Of a DNA stretch of 64,000 nucleotides, positions 1-8,313 are shown piece after piece. A program made the translations under genes and the position numbers. Below the pieces are notes generated by a model. That model saw nothing but the letters and a program-made list of their open reading frames with translations, ran no database searches and was not told where the DNA came from. The DNA comes from Pseudomonas sp. GR 6-02 (GTDB lineage: Bacteria > Pseudomonadota > Gammaproteobacteria > Pseudomonadales > Pseudomonadaceae): NCBI RefSeq assembly GCF_001655615.1, contig NZ_CP011567.1:4535001-4599000 (forward strand), read 5' to 3'. The number at the start of each line of letters is the position of its first letter. The first letter of the stretch is position 1.

Positions 1-4
1 GCAG

Positions 5-42
5 AAAAAAGCCCCGGTAATTGTCGGGGCTTCGCATTTTTT
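5..42 (-). terminator. Rho-independent terminator after the coiled-coil membrane gene pair
   Basis: An inverted repeat (GCCCCG / CGGGGC, 8-nt loop) is flanked by A and T runs. Read on the minus strand it is a GC hairpin followed by six Ts, placed just past the stop of the small ORF ending at 61. The A/T runs on both sides mean it could act in both directions. Confidence 0.8.
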
Positions 43-60
43 ATGTTCTTGATTAACGCG

Positions 61-294
61 TTATTTTTCCGCCTCCTCAGCCGGTTCTATTTCTGTGTCA
101 TTCACAGCCTCATTGCGCTTCGGTGGCTTTTGTTTTAGAGCAGCTGGAGGGTATTCAAAGTTATTACCTAAATCCTTTGAGAGATGACTTTTTAAAACTT
201 CTACTTTGAGGTGAACTTGCTCTTGAAATAGAGTCTCATTACTTATTTCAAGGTTTTTTGCTGCTGAGTGGACTGATTCCCTGGCAAGTACCAA
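61..294 (-). CDS. Small hydrophilic ORF overlapping the 3' end of the coiled-coil membrane gene
   Basis: A 77-codon ORF with no ATG or GTG start; the only near-cognate start is TTG at 294, without a convincing ribosome site. It overlaps the last 52 bases of the upstream gene in the -1 frame. The product is charged and acidic at its end (EPAEEAEK), with a predicted helical first half and no membrane segment. It may be translated by coupling, or be the displaced C-terminus of the upstream protein after a -1 frameshift; the overlap contains a run of six A on the coding strand. A bare overlap artefact is possible, but the terminator lies immediately after this ORF rather than after the upstream stop. 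No family recognised. Confidence 0.4.
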   Translation of the reverse strand: MVLARESVHSAAKNLEISNETLFQEQVHLKVEVLKSHLSKDLGNNFEYPPAALKQKPPKRNEAVNDTEIEPAEEAEK

Positions 295-1421
295 TAGTTT
301 TGCCAGTGTAAGCCATCACTATGTATTGTGAATATTTTTTGAACGATTACAGAAGTCAATCGCCAACTATAAAAAATTGCCAGTCCGAATACGGCTGCAA
401 ACGGAATTCGTAGAATGAACGATCCAATGATATCGGTGGCAGTTTTGTAGTCCGTCGTTAATAATTTGCTTGCCCCGGCGTACATTTCGTAAACTGAGAA
501 AATAATTGCTATTAGTGGGAAGGTTACGATTAGTACGTAAATTGCTGCTTGTGATCGCCCTTCTTTTACATACGGGCCATACTCATCAGATATAAGGTTT
601 TTGTCTGATGTGAGTCTTGTTAGCTCAGATTTGAGTGTGGATATACTTTTGTTTTGGCTGGTAACGGTTTCATTAAGTTGTTCTATGTTGTTTTTTGTTT
701 GGATGAGTTTCGACTCATTCTGCACTATCGAATCTTGCAGACTCTTAAGTTTACCGTTTTCAGTTAGTAGGGCGACTGCAGTAAGTCTAAGCTCAGACAG
801 CTTTAGCTCGTAATCGCTTTTTACTTCAGCTGTAGACGATTCCAATGACTCCTTTTCTTCAGTCAGTAAATTAACTTTGTCACGCAGCCCTACATATTCT
901 TTCTTTAAATCTTCTTTGAACTTTGATAGCTCTCTCTTTAATCTTATTGTGGTGGCGATATCCTCGGAGTGATCTGATATCTGATCGATATCGACTCCAA
1001 AGATATTTATTTTTGTAAGTGTTGGCTTGTTAAGGAGCGAGTCACTATATATCTCGAACCACTCGCAAAAACTACGGACATAGCCATAGGTGAATTTTGC
1101 GCTGGTACCTGTTGTTGTGAGTTGTAGGTTGTAAGAGGGCCTTCCTAATGGTTTTACAATTACTGTTAGGTAGGCGGGCAATTTGGCAGGATTTTCGCTA
1201 TGGAAGTCTATGGAGTCTAAATAGAATGGACGATCGGGTGTAAAACGTTTTGCGGCACTGGTGATTTTTACCGGTTTGACAGTCGCAACCGACTCCTTGA
1301 GTAGTACTTGACATTGACTCGTAGTTCTCCATAACGAGTTATTAACCGGGTTTAGTTCGGGAAGTTTGTTCTCAAGCTCGGTAAGTTTTGACTCCAGTTC
1401 TTCCGGTGATTGGTCTGACAT
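243..1421 (-). CDS. Coiled-coil membrane protein of unknown function (accessory cargo)
   Basis: 392 aa, family not recognised. A beta-rich N-terminal part (about residues 40-150) is followed by a long Lys/Glu/Ser-rich predicted coiled coil (about 165-285). Two hydrophobic segments follow (about 292-313 and 331-353), then a short tail. This suggests an inner-membrane protein with a large cytoplasmic coiled coil. A good ribosome site (TGGAG) lies 6-7 bases before the ATG. Base composition is clearly AT-richer than the core genome downstream. It lies directly downstream of a broken P2-type phage gene D, a place where P2-like phages carry accessory genes, so a phage-conflict role is conceivable but is inference only. 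Confidence 0.75.
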   Translation of the reverse strand: MSDQSPEELESKLTELENKLPELNPVNNSLWRTTSQCQVLLKESVATVKPVKITSAAKRFTPDRPFYLDSIDFHSENPAKLPAYLTVIVKPLGRPSYNLQLTTTGTSAKFTYGYVRSFCEWFEIYSDSLLNKPTLTKINIFGVDIDQISDHSEDIATTIRLKRELSKFKEDLKKEYVGLRDKVNLLTEEKESLESSTAEVKSDYELKLSELRLTAVALLTENGKLKSLQDSIVQNESKLIQTKNNIEQLNETVTSQNKSISTLKSELTRLTSDKNLISDEYGPYVKEGRSQAAIYVLIVTFPLIAIIFSVYEMYAGASKLLTTDYKTATDIIGSFILRIPFAAVFGLAIFYSWRLTSVIVQKIFTIHSDGLHWQNYWYLPGNQSTQQQKTLK

Positions 1422-1467
1422 GATCGCTCCATTTTTTATCGGATGGGGACAGAATAGTGGCTTCTGG

Positions 1468-2032
1468 CTATGTTTTCATCCTGTTCCACTCACGATCTAC
1501 AGCTCTTTTTTGGGGTTTTTCCGTAGCATACAACCATCGTAACCGTCGCGGCCTGCTCTGTTCCCCAGCCATCACTGTCTTTTCTTTCTCGCTCTTCTTG
1601 TCGCGGTAGCACACGATGATCTCCATAAAGTCTCCCTTGTTCTCTTCGGCCAGATTCTCAACCGTGTCCTCGGGTAGCTTACTCTCCAGCTCTAGGCTGA
1701 CGGTGTAACCATTGTCCGCGCTGAGCGTGTGCTGCACGTTGCCGCCATACCAAATGATTTCATCGATCTCTGGCTTCACACCCTGGAGCGAGCGTGTAGG
1801 TCAGCTCAGGGATCAGATCCAGCCAGCCCATGGCAAGGGTGTAACTGAGCGTTGCGCTACCCTGTTGCAGCCGGTTGAACTCGGCCCCGGCGGCGCGGAG
1901 GGCCGACTGGCGGTCGCTGTAGGTATACCGCAGATCCTTGAGGCTCTCCCCGCCACCAGCGATGGCCTCCTGTTTCTTGGCGCTGTTGCCGCGACGTCCT
2001 ATCGGGGTTATGCCAACAAGGCTGAAGTGCAT
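1468..2032 (-). pseudogene. Broken phage late-control D (tail) protein remnant
   Basis: Two minus-strand frames (1760-2032 and 1468-1779) together spell the C-terminal part of a P2 gpD-type phage late-control/tail protein. The first ends ...PELTYTLA and the second resumes with KPEIDEIIWYGGNVQHTLSA and a TVSLELESKLPED stretch that I recognise from that family. The join near 1780 needs a one-base shift. The first third of the protein is missing, cut off where the integrase remnant begins on the other strand. It is a relic of a P2-like prophage or tailocin and cannot make an intact protein. Family assignment is from memory of the C-terminal sequence. Confidence 0.7.
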
Positions 2033-2912
2033 GTGCGGCCGCGCTGGGGCAGGGTCAGATCGACCTGATTGATCATCTGGACTTGTAGGAGTGGGTGCAG
2101 GACACGTTGTCGAAGCAGCTGAAGAACAAAACCATTCGCGACATCATCAGCAACGTGCGGCAGGTCTTTCGGCTTTACCGGACTAGCAAGAAGGTTGCGC
2201 ATGATCCGACTGAGGGGCTGTTCGTCCGGCTGCCCGATCCTGAGGCACCGGATCCGTTTACCAGGACGGAGATCAAACAGATCCTTGAGACGCCGACGCA
2301 TCGGGCGCAAGAGCTGCTGATGATTCAGTTCATGATTTGGGCGGGGCCACGGGTTTCGGAAACCATCGCCCTGGCTTGGAAAGACGTCGATCTGCAACAG
2401 GGTACGATGACGTTTCGTCGGTCCAAGGTACGAGGGGCTTATCGGGTCACGAAAACTCGGCGCTCTACTCGGAAGGTTCGGCTGCTGGAGCCTGCATGGG
2501 ATGCGCTACGCAAGATCGATGCGATGAATCCGGCCAAGAAGGCGCAGACGGTCGACATCGTTGAGCGGGACAATAAAACCGTGCGTAAGCACAAGCTGCA
2601 CTTTGTGTTCCTGAACACCAAGAGCGGTCTGCCGCATGTGAGCGACTTTGTCGTAAGGGATCGTTTCTTCAAAGCTCACTTGAGCGCGGCCGAGTTCGTT
2701 ATCGTGGACCTGGCCAATGCCGACATACCTATGCCAGCCAGTTGCTAACCACGGGCGTTGCTTCGATTGACTGGGTCGCAGAGCAAATGGGGCATACCAA
2801 CGGGAACATGATCCGTCAGCATTATGGGATGTGGATCAATGAGGACGGGCCGGATGTGGTGGGGATGTTGCAACTGGCCTTAAAACTGTCACCGGTCACA
2901 ACTCCAACGTGA
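2021..2912 (+). pseudogene. Frameshifted tyrosine recombinase (phage-type integrase)
   Basis: Frame 2095-2748 carries the middle of a tyrosine integrase, including the box I arginine in AGPRVSETIAL (R86 of that frame). Near 2697 the frame must shift by +1, after which QCRHTYASQLLTTG, then GHTNGNM and the catalytic-tyrosine context RQHYG are read, ending at TGA 2910-2912. Upstream, the N-terminal DNA-binding part can be followed as QIDLIDHLDL but is interrupted by TAG at 2086-2088 and another shift near 2050. All box II residues survive but in the wrong frame, so the enzyme is almost certainly dead. Its position fits a decayed island next to tRNA-Ser. Confidence 0.8.
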
Positions 2913-3313
2913 ATCCAGTGATGCCCACGGTTTCGGCAAAGCGCCCACCGCCAACAAGCTGACCCTTGTGGAACGGCTCATGTCGGGCAGAGCAACACCA
3001 CCCCGCGCGCGCCGCTACCAAACAGGCGAATCGACAAGCCCCAATCGGGGCCACCGTCGATTTTGCCTACAAGGGTTCGCGAGCAGCGTGTTTTAGATCA
3101 TGGCGTGCAGCACCGTCCTGAATACCTTCGCCAATTACTGTTCGTGCTATCGGCGGCCAACCGTGGCCGCATAGTCAAAGACCAAATATAAGCCCTCGAT
3201 ACTTGCGAATTTAACGCCTTGACTGTTTTCGTTCCTCACGTCTTAATCCTACTGAGGCGTTGTAGGGTTATTTTTCAATGCTCACTCTATCAAATTAACT
3301 AAGCGGAAGTCTT
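2913..3313. other. Non-coding gap in the island
   Basis: About 400 bases without a supportable gene. One frame (about 2922-3096) stays open but shows no start or family resemblance. The part after about 3180 becomes AT-rich and probably contains the promoter of the 435-aa gene; I could not single out a convincing -35/-10 pair. Confidence 0.4.
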
Positions 3314-4621
3314 ATGGACGAGTTCTCATTAGAAAAAATGTCAGACAGCATCCACTATGGCAAGACAAAAGAATACTTTAAGGAGGTTCTATCTTCATAT
3401 CACAACGGAAATTATCGATCCGCAGTAGTAATGCTTTGGTCGGTAGCGGTATGCGATATTGTCTACAAGTTACAAAGCCTAATAGATTTATATGATGACG
3501 CATCAGCCAAAGTAATATTAAAAGAGTTAAGCACAATTCAAGAGAACGATCAAAAATCTGCGGCCTGGGAGCTAAAACTAATTGATGATGTGAACGATAA
3601 AACACATCTACTGGATAGTTCCGAATACGAAAATTTGAGATATTTGCAAAAGCAAAGGCATCTATCAGCACATCCTGTTTTGAACAGGGAGCGTGAGCTG
3701 CATTCGCCAAACAAAGAAACAGTTAGATCATTACTTCGAAACACTTTGACCGATGTTTTAACCAAACCACCTTTTTACACGCAACATATTTTCCAAGAGC
3801 TACTCGATGACATTGCAGAATCACACGAGATACTAAACAGCAGAAAAAAAGTTAAAAAGTATGTTGTTAGCCGGTATTTTAGCAGAACTACCCCACCCGT
3901 CGAATTAAACATATTCCGATCATTGTGGAAATTTGTATTTAGAATTGAGAATGAGCAGTGCGAGAAAAATAGGCTGATCAACCTTCATGTTCTTGAGGTG
4001 GTTGCTGCTCGGAACAAGGCTGCTCTCCTTGCCACTATACAAGGAGATGTTGACTTCTTTAGTAACGTGGCAAGTGCTGGGAGCGCCTTACAATACCTTA
4101 TTTTCTTTCTCTCTGAAAACCACGAATTATTCCCTGCATTGAGTGACGCTGCTCGTTTGAAAATTGAGCATTATATTGCAAATGATCCTATTGGCAAAAC
4201 GGCAGGATGGTTTATAAAAGAAAACATTTTTAAGCATGGGGACGATTTACAAGCGTGGATCAAAACTGACAAACCAGTATTTACGCCTTACCAATTTGAT
4301 TATGTTCTCCAGCTCTCTGATTCCGAAGAGTGGCAGGAGAAATTTTGCATGATCGCTTCCACCTACTACGGCGCAAGCTCAAGTTATGACCAAGCAGATT
4401 CGCGCTTTCAAGTAGCAATCCCGCAATATATAAAGCTTTTCAATAAAGAGGCGATCAAGTATCTGGCCGGACAGATCGAACAGAACTCACAATGTCACGA
4501 CAGAAGTAGGGCTCGCCATGACTATGCAATCATCAAGACTAGGATCGACGAGTTGTTTGGAGATCAATTTAACTACACGGATTATTATTGGTTTAGCCGC
4601 AAGCTTGGTCTGGCAGATTAA
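3314..4621 (+). CDS. Orphan protein with HEPN-like RX4H motif
   Basis: 435 aa, no close family recognised. Residues 1-170 are predicted all-helical. They contain GNYRSAVVMLWSVAVCDIVY near residue 32 and RHLSAH at 115-120, which fits the R-X4-6-H signature of HEPN domains, many of which are RNases in toxin and anti-phage systems. The rest (170-435) is helical without a known motif. No signal peptide or membrane segment. The start ATG has GGAAG upstream. AT-rich composition and a decayed integrase nearby point to horizontal acquisition. No antitoxin-like partner is visible beside it. HEPN assignment rests on motif and helical pattern only. Confidence 0.8.
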   Translation: MDEFSLEKMSDSIHYGKTKEYFKEVLSSYHNGNYRSAVVMLWSVAVCDIVYKLQSLIDLYDDASAKVILKELSTIQENDQKSAAWELKLIDDVNDKTHLLDSSEYENLRYLQKQRHLSAHPVLNRERELHSPNKETVRSLLRNTLTDVLTKPPFYTQHIFQELLDDIAESHEILNSRKKVKKYVVSRYFSRTTPPVELNIFRSLWKFVFRIENEQCEKNRLINLHVLEVVAARNKAALLATIQGDVDFFSNVASAGSALQYLIFFLSENHELFPALSDAARLKIEHYIANDPIGKTAGWFIKENIFKHGDDLQAWIKTDKPVFTPYQFDYVLQLSDSEEWQEKFCMIASTYYGASSSYDQADSRFQVAIPQYIKLFNKEAIKYLAGQIEQNSQCHDRSRARHDYAIIKTRIDELFGDQFNYTDYYWFSRKLGLAD

Positions 4622-4627
4622 ACTATT

Positions 4628-4795
4628 TTAGGCCAGCTTTTTCGAAGGCTTGGCGTCGTCAAATTCTAACTGTTTTCTTGATGACTCCAAGTACTTCAAC
4701 CTCCATGAAAACTGTGCACGCTTTAGAACCTGTGCGGATTTCGATGGCAACGTTTTCTTTCTCATCTTGCTTTGCAGCGCGAAAATGTAAAGCAT
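4628..4795 (-). pseudogene. Possible small CsrA-like relic, doubtful
   Basis: A 55-codon frame opens at ATG 4795 (MLYIF...) and ends DDAKPSKKLA. The -1 frame of the same stretch reads more like protein: RAAKQDEKENVAIEIRTG, then VEVLGVIKKTVRI, which resembles the beta-strand pattern V-x-V-L-G-V-x-x-x-x-V-R-I of CsrA/RsmA. Joining the frames needs one missing T in the T run near 4783 and a second shift near 4670. The length suits a CsrA-size protein. No strong ribosome site. This could be a decayed regulator or chance. Confidence 0.25.
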
Positions 4796-5036
4796 TTTAA
4801 GTGTTTATAAATATTTTCTCGTTGCCGTCCATGAATACCCGCTATAAGCCGAAAACAAGCGTTGCCTCGCCCCGGTGCTATGCAATTTGGAGACATTGCG
4901 CTGGCTGGAACTGTCCGACGGTAGCCACCGATTTACCAAGTTGTAGACTGCCTGTTGAGATTGGCAGGTCAGTCCTTCTCCAAGCTCTATTTTCCTAGCG
5001 CCGGTCCCATATCGCCCTTTTCCAGACGCCAGAAAC

Positions 5037-5076
5037 CACAAAACCCCTGACTTCTCTCGAAATCAGGGGTTTTGTG
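5037..5076 (-). terminator. Terminator of tRNA-Ser
   Basis: A near-perfect 14-bp stem (CACAAAACCCCTGA with its complement) around a 12-nt loop, followed on the minus strand by a short T run, lies 11 bases past the CCA end of the tRNA. Confidence 0.8.
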
Positions 5077-5087
5077 TATATCGAATT

Positions 5088-5177
5088 TGGCGGTGAAGGA
5101 GAGATTCGAACTCTCGATACAGTTTCCTGTATACACACTTTCCAGGCGTGCTCCTTAAGCCACTCGGACACTTCACC
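5088..5177 (-). tRNA. tRNA-Ser(GGA)
   Basis: 90-nt class II tRNA read from 5177 down to 5088. The acceptor stem GGTGAAG pairs with CTTCACC, discriminator G, and CCA is encoded. The anticodon loop CTGGAAA gives GGA (serine codons UCC/UCU). There is a long variable arm and a TTCGAAT T loop. tRNA-Ser genes are frequent integration targets, and the integrase and phage relics lie on its 3' side, consistent with an old insertion there. Confidence 0.95.
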
Positions 5178-5485
5178 GTATCTCGTCAAACGCATTCAGT
5201 CTGTCGAGGCGCGCTAATGTAGTCGAAAGCTTTTCTGATGGCAAACATTTTTTTCAGAATTTTCATGCGCTTAACGCGATTAGCGCTTTGGGGGCGTTCA
5301 AGGGCATGGCAAACCTGCCAATCTCCGGCTTCGCCTCCCCTTCTATATAGAAGCCAATGCGCGATGGGCGGGGCGGACAATGCCTGGAGGGCTGGAAAAG
5401 GGTGACTGGCGGGTCAGTCACGGCGCTTTACCTGGCCTACAGCGGTGGGTAACGTCTGCCCTACTTTATTAGAAGGATTGGCGTC
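5178..5485. other. Intergenic region between tRNA-Ser and the crotonase gene
   Basis: About 300 bases that must hold the promoters of both flanking genes. No convincing ORF, repeat or operator seen. Confidence 0.5.
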
Positions 5486-6175
5486 ATGAGTGAGTTGATT
5501 TCCTACCATCTCGAAGACGGTATCGCGACCCTGACCTTGAGCAATGGCAAGGTCAATGCTATCTCTCCGGACGTGATTGTCGCGTTTAACGCTGCGCTGG
5601 ATCGGGCGGTAGCGGATCGGGCGGTGGTGATCATTACCGGTCAGCCGGGGATTTTGTCGGGTGGTTATGATTTGAAGGTGATGACGGCCGGCCCTAACGA
5701 GGCCATGGCGCTGGTGGCTGCGGGTTCGACCCTGGCTCGTCGCCTGTTGTCGCATCCGTTCCCGGTGGTCGTGGCATGTCCTGGGCATGCGGTGGCCAAG
5801 GGTGCGTTTCTTCTGTTGTCGGCTGACTACCGCATCGGTGTCGATGGCCCGTTCAGCATTGGCCTGAACGAAGTGCAGATCGGCATGACCATGCACCATG
5901 CCGGTATCGAACTGGCCCGTGATCGTCTGCGCAAGTCGGCGTTCCATCGCGCGGTGATCAACGCCGAGATGTTCAACCCACAAAACGCCGTGGACGCCGG
6001 CTTCCTCGATAAGGTGGTGTCGGCCGAAGAGCTGCAAGACGCGGCGCTGGCGGCGGCTCGTCAGTTGAAGAAGCTCAACATGATCGCCCACAAGAACACC
6101 AAGTTGAAAACGCGCAAGGCGCTGCTGGAGACGCTGGACAACGCGATCATCCTGGATCAGGAGCACATGGGCTAA
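5486..6175 (+). CDS. Crotonase / enoyl-CoA hydratase family protein
   Basis: 229 aa, cytoplasmic. The crotonase fold is visible from the N-terminal TLTLSNGKVNAIS, the oxyanion-hole region ILSGGYDLKVM, the second glycine-rich turn AVAKGAFLLLSADYRIG and the following NEVQIGM helix. At 229 residues it is shorter than typical 257-residue hydratases. Family members hydrate or isomerise 2-enoyl-CoA thioesters; the actual substrate cannot be told. It stands alone with its own terminator at 6195-6223, so it is probably monocistronic. A purine-rich site (GAAGG) precedes the ATG. Confidence 0.9.
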   Translation: MSELISYHLEDGIATLTLSNGKVNAISPDVIVAFNAALDRAVADRAVVIITGQPGILSGGYDLKVMTAGPNEAMALVAAGSTLARRLLSHPFPVVVACPGHAVAKGAFLLLSADYRIGVDGPFSIGLNEVQIGMTMHHAGIELARDRLRKSAFHRAVINAEMFNPQNAVDAGFLDKVVSAEELQDAALAAARQLKKLNMIAHKNTKLKTRKALLETLDNAIILDQEHMG

Positions 6176-6194
6176 GCCCGAACGCGTTGCACCG

Positions 6195-6223
6195 AAAAGC
6201 CCGACCGTCGTGTCGGGCTTTTT
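6195..6223 (+). terminator. Rho-independent terminator after crotonase
   Basis: AAAAGCCCGAC / GTCGGGCTTTTT hairpin with a T run, 20 bases after the stop codon. Confidence 0.85.
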
Positions 6224-6388
6224 CTTGGGTGTCTGGTTTAAAACCTTACAACCGCTCTAGGCCGCATCTGACCCACAAGTCGGAAACATGCGTTCAAAAA
6301 TCGGCTATCTCCCACTTCTATAGCGGCAATTGCCGAAAACAGTGCACATCCGTACACTGCGCCACCTTTTGTCCCGGTGGGCCTTTAA

Positions 6389-7111
6389 ATGCTGTTTGTG
6401 TTTCGTATGTTATTGATGGGCCTGCACTTTATTCTGGCCGGTGCGCTTGGAGTGATTCTCGGGCTGTGCCGCCCGTTCAATCCCGACAACAGCCGTTTGT
6501 GCGCCCGTCTGTATGCGTGGCCGGCAATGTGTATTTTGCGTTTGCGGGTGAAGGCCGATGTCGGGCCGTTGATGGATAAACCCGACAGCTGCGTGATCAT
6601 CGCCAACCACCAGTCCAACTACGATCTGTTTGTGTTCGGCAACGTGGTGCCCCGCCGCACCGTGTGCATCGGCAAGAAGAGCCTGAAGTGGGTGCCGCTG
6701 TTCGGGCAGTTGTTCTGGCTGGCGGGCAATGTGTTGATCGATCGCGGCAATGCGCACAAGGCACGCCAGTCGATGCTGACCACCACGCACACCTTGCAGA
6801 ATGAAGACACCTCGATCTGGGTCTTCCCCGAGGGCACCCGCAACTTGGGTGAAGAGCTGCTGCCGTTCAAGAAAGGCGCGTTCCAGATGGCGATTGCCGC
6901 CGGCGTGCCAATCGTGCCGGTGTGTGTCAGCAGTTACGTCAAACACATGCGATTGAACCGCTGGCGCAGTGGGAAGATTCTGATCCGTTCGTTACCGGCA
7001 ATTCCTACGGCTGGATTGAGTCTGGATGACATGCCGATGTTGATCGCCCAGTGCCGCGAACAGATGCGTGAGTGCATCGACTCGATGGATCGGCAGCTGC
7101 AAGCCGCCTGA
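6389..7111 (+). CDS. plsC: 1-acyl-sn-glycerol-3-phosphate acyltransferase
   Basis: 240 aa, inner membrane. It transfers an acyl group to lysophosphatidic acid to form phosphatidic acid in phospholipid synthesis. The four-block acyltransferase signature is clear: NHQSNYD (73-79, catalytic His and Asp), then FPEGTR (146-151) for glycerophosphate binding, and a GVPIVPVCV block. A hydrophobic N-terminal segment (about 6-28) anchors it. Length is normal for PlsC. Pseudomonas carry several paralogues, so this may be a secondary one. A terminator follows immediately. Confidence 0.92.
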   Translation: MLFVFRMLLMGLHFILAGALGVILGLCRPFNPDNSRLCARLYAWPAMCILRLRVKADVGPLMDKPDSCVIIANHQSNYDLFVFGNVVPRRTVCIGKKSLKWVPLFGQLFWLAGNVLIDRGNAHKARQSMLTTTHTLQNEDTSIWVFPEGTRNLGEELLPFKKGAFQMAIAAGVPIVPVCVSSYVKHMRLNRWRSGKILIRSLPAIPTAGLSLDDMPMLIAQCREQMRECIDSMDRQLQAA

Positions 7112-7114
7112 ATG

Positions 7115-7140
7115 AAACCCGCCCTGTGCGGGTTTTCTTT
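7115..7140 (+). terminator. Terminator after plsC
   Basis: AACCCGC / GCGGGTT stem with 5-nt loop and TTTTCTTTT tail, starting 4 bases after the stop. Confidence 0.85.
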
Positions 7141-7257
7141 TGCCTGCGAACTCTACCGATTTTGCTGACTCTCAAGCAGTAGACAAGGTTAAGCTGAAAC
7201 CTGCCTGGCACCGCCAGTCTTTACCAATAGAAAGCGACCGATAAGAAGTGAATCATC

Positions 7258-8229
7258 ATGGGTAGAGTCGTTGCTGCTGCGGTTTACAGCGCCGGTAAGA
7301 AAGTCACCAACATCACCCTCGACGAAGGCGCTGCCTGGGCTGCCAAGCCTGGCCACTTTGTGTGGATCGGCCTCGAAGAGCCCAATGCGCAGGAGCTGTT
7401 CAACCTGCAACGCCAGTTCAACCTGCACGAACTGGCCATCGAAGACGCCCTGGAAAAACACAGCCGACCGAAGCTGGAAACGTTCGGCGATGCGCTGTTC
7501 ATCGTCACGTATTCGCCGATCCGCCATGAAGGCAAATTGCAGTTCATCGAGACGCATATCTTCGCCGGCAAGGGTTACATCATTACCGCACGTAACGGTC
7601 ATTCGGCGTCCTACGCCCATGTCCGACAGCGTTGTGAGGCGCGCCCGCTTTTGCTGGAGCATGGGGAAGATTTCGTACTCTATGCCATCCTCGATTTCGT
7701 GATTGAAAACTACCAGCCGATGGGCGAAGCGATTCATGCCGAGATCGATGAGCTGGAGAGCAATGTCCTCTGCGGTTCCCTGAATGAACGCGATATCCAG
7801 AAACTCCACGGCCTGCGCCGCGATGTATTGCGCTTGCGCCGGTATGCGGCACCGATGGTGGAGATCGGTGAGGAACTGCAAAAGCTGAGCTTTCCGTTTA
7901 TCGACAAAAATATGCGCCCGTATTTCCGCGATGTGCAGATTCATGTCACGCGGCAACTGGAAGACCTGACGACCCTGGCGGACATTGCCAGCCAGACCAT
8001 CGAGGTCGGGGTGTTGCTGGAGGCGTCACGCCAGAGCGTGGTGCAGCGCAAGTTTGCGGCATGGGCGGCGATTCTGGCGTTCCCGACCGCGGTGGCCGGG
8101 ATCTATGGGATGAACTTCCAGAACATGCCGGAGTTGAGCTGGCATTACGGGTATTTCGCGGTGCTGGGGTTTATCACCGTTGGGTGCGTCGGTTTGTGGG
8201 CGAGCTTCAAAAAGTCTGGGTGGTTGTAG
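7258..8229 (+). CDS. corA: CorA-family Mg2+/Co2+ transporter
   Basis: 323 aa. It has a large soluble N-terminal domain, then two C-terminal transmembrane helices: the first ends at the invariant YGMN motif (GMN at 284-286), and the second runs to the C-terminus (VLGFITVGCVGLW). CorA pentamers conduct Mg2+ (also Co2+/Ni2+) across the inner membrane. The basic KKSGWL tail after TM2 fits cytoplasmic ends. The sequence is one of the CorA-like branches rather than clearly the main CorA, so ion preference is uncertain. Monocistronic by context. Confidence 0.93.
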   Translation: MGRVVAAAVYSAGKKVTNITLDEGAAWAAKPGHFVWIGLEEPNAQELFNLQRQFNLHELAIEDALEKHSRPKLETFGDALFIVTYSPIRHEGKLQFIETHIFAGKGYIITARNGHSASYAHVRQRCEARPLLLEHGEDFVLYAILDFVIENYQPMGEAIHAEIDELESNVLCGSLNERDIQKLHGLRRDVLRLRRYAAPMVEIGEELQKLSFPFIDKNMRPYFRDVQIHVTRQLEDLTTLADIASQTIEVGVLLEASRQSVVQRKFAAWAAILAFPTAVAGIYGMNFQNMPELSWHYGYFAVLGFITVGCVGLWASFKKSGWL

Positions 8230-8253
8230 TCGGAACCGAGGCGTCTGCAAAAT

Positions 8254-8309
8254 TCGCGGGCAGCCTCGCTCCTACAGGGTTATCCGTAGGAGCGAGGCTT
8301 GCCCGCGAG
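8254..8309. repeat. REPIN, family A (GTAGGAGCGAGGCTTGCCCGCGA)
   Basis: Two inverted copies of the 23-bp REP unit TCGCGGGCAAGCCTCGCTCC-TAC are separated by about 10 bases. The left copy lacks one A. It sits between the convergent ends of corA and the amidotransferase and may also stabilise or terminate both mRNAs. Confidence 0.85.
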
Positions 8310-8313
8310 GCTT

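Noticed and set aside
2913..3313. Open frame of about 58 codons (KLTLVERLMSGRATPP...)
   Set aside because: No start or ribosome site and no family resemblance; likely relic DNA.
8254..8309. Inverted repeats considered as CRISPR units
   Set aside because: They are paired inverted REP palindromes dispersed across the window, not direct repeats with uniform spacers.
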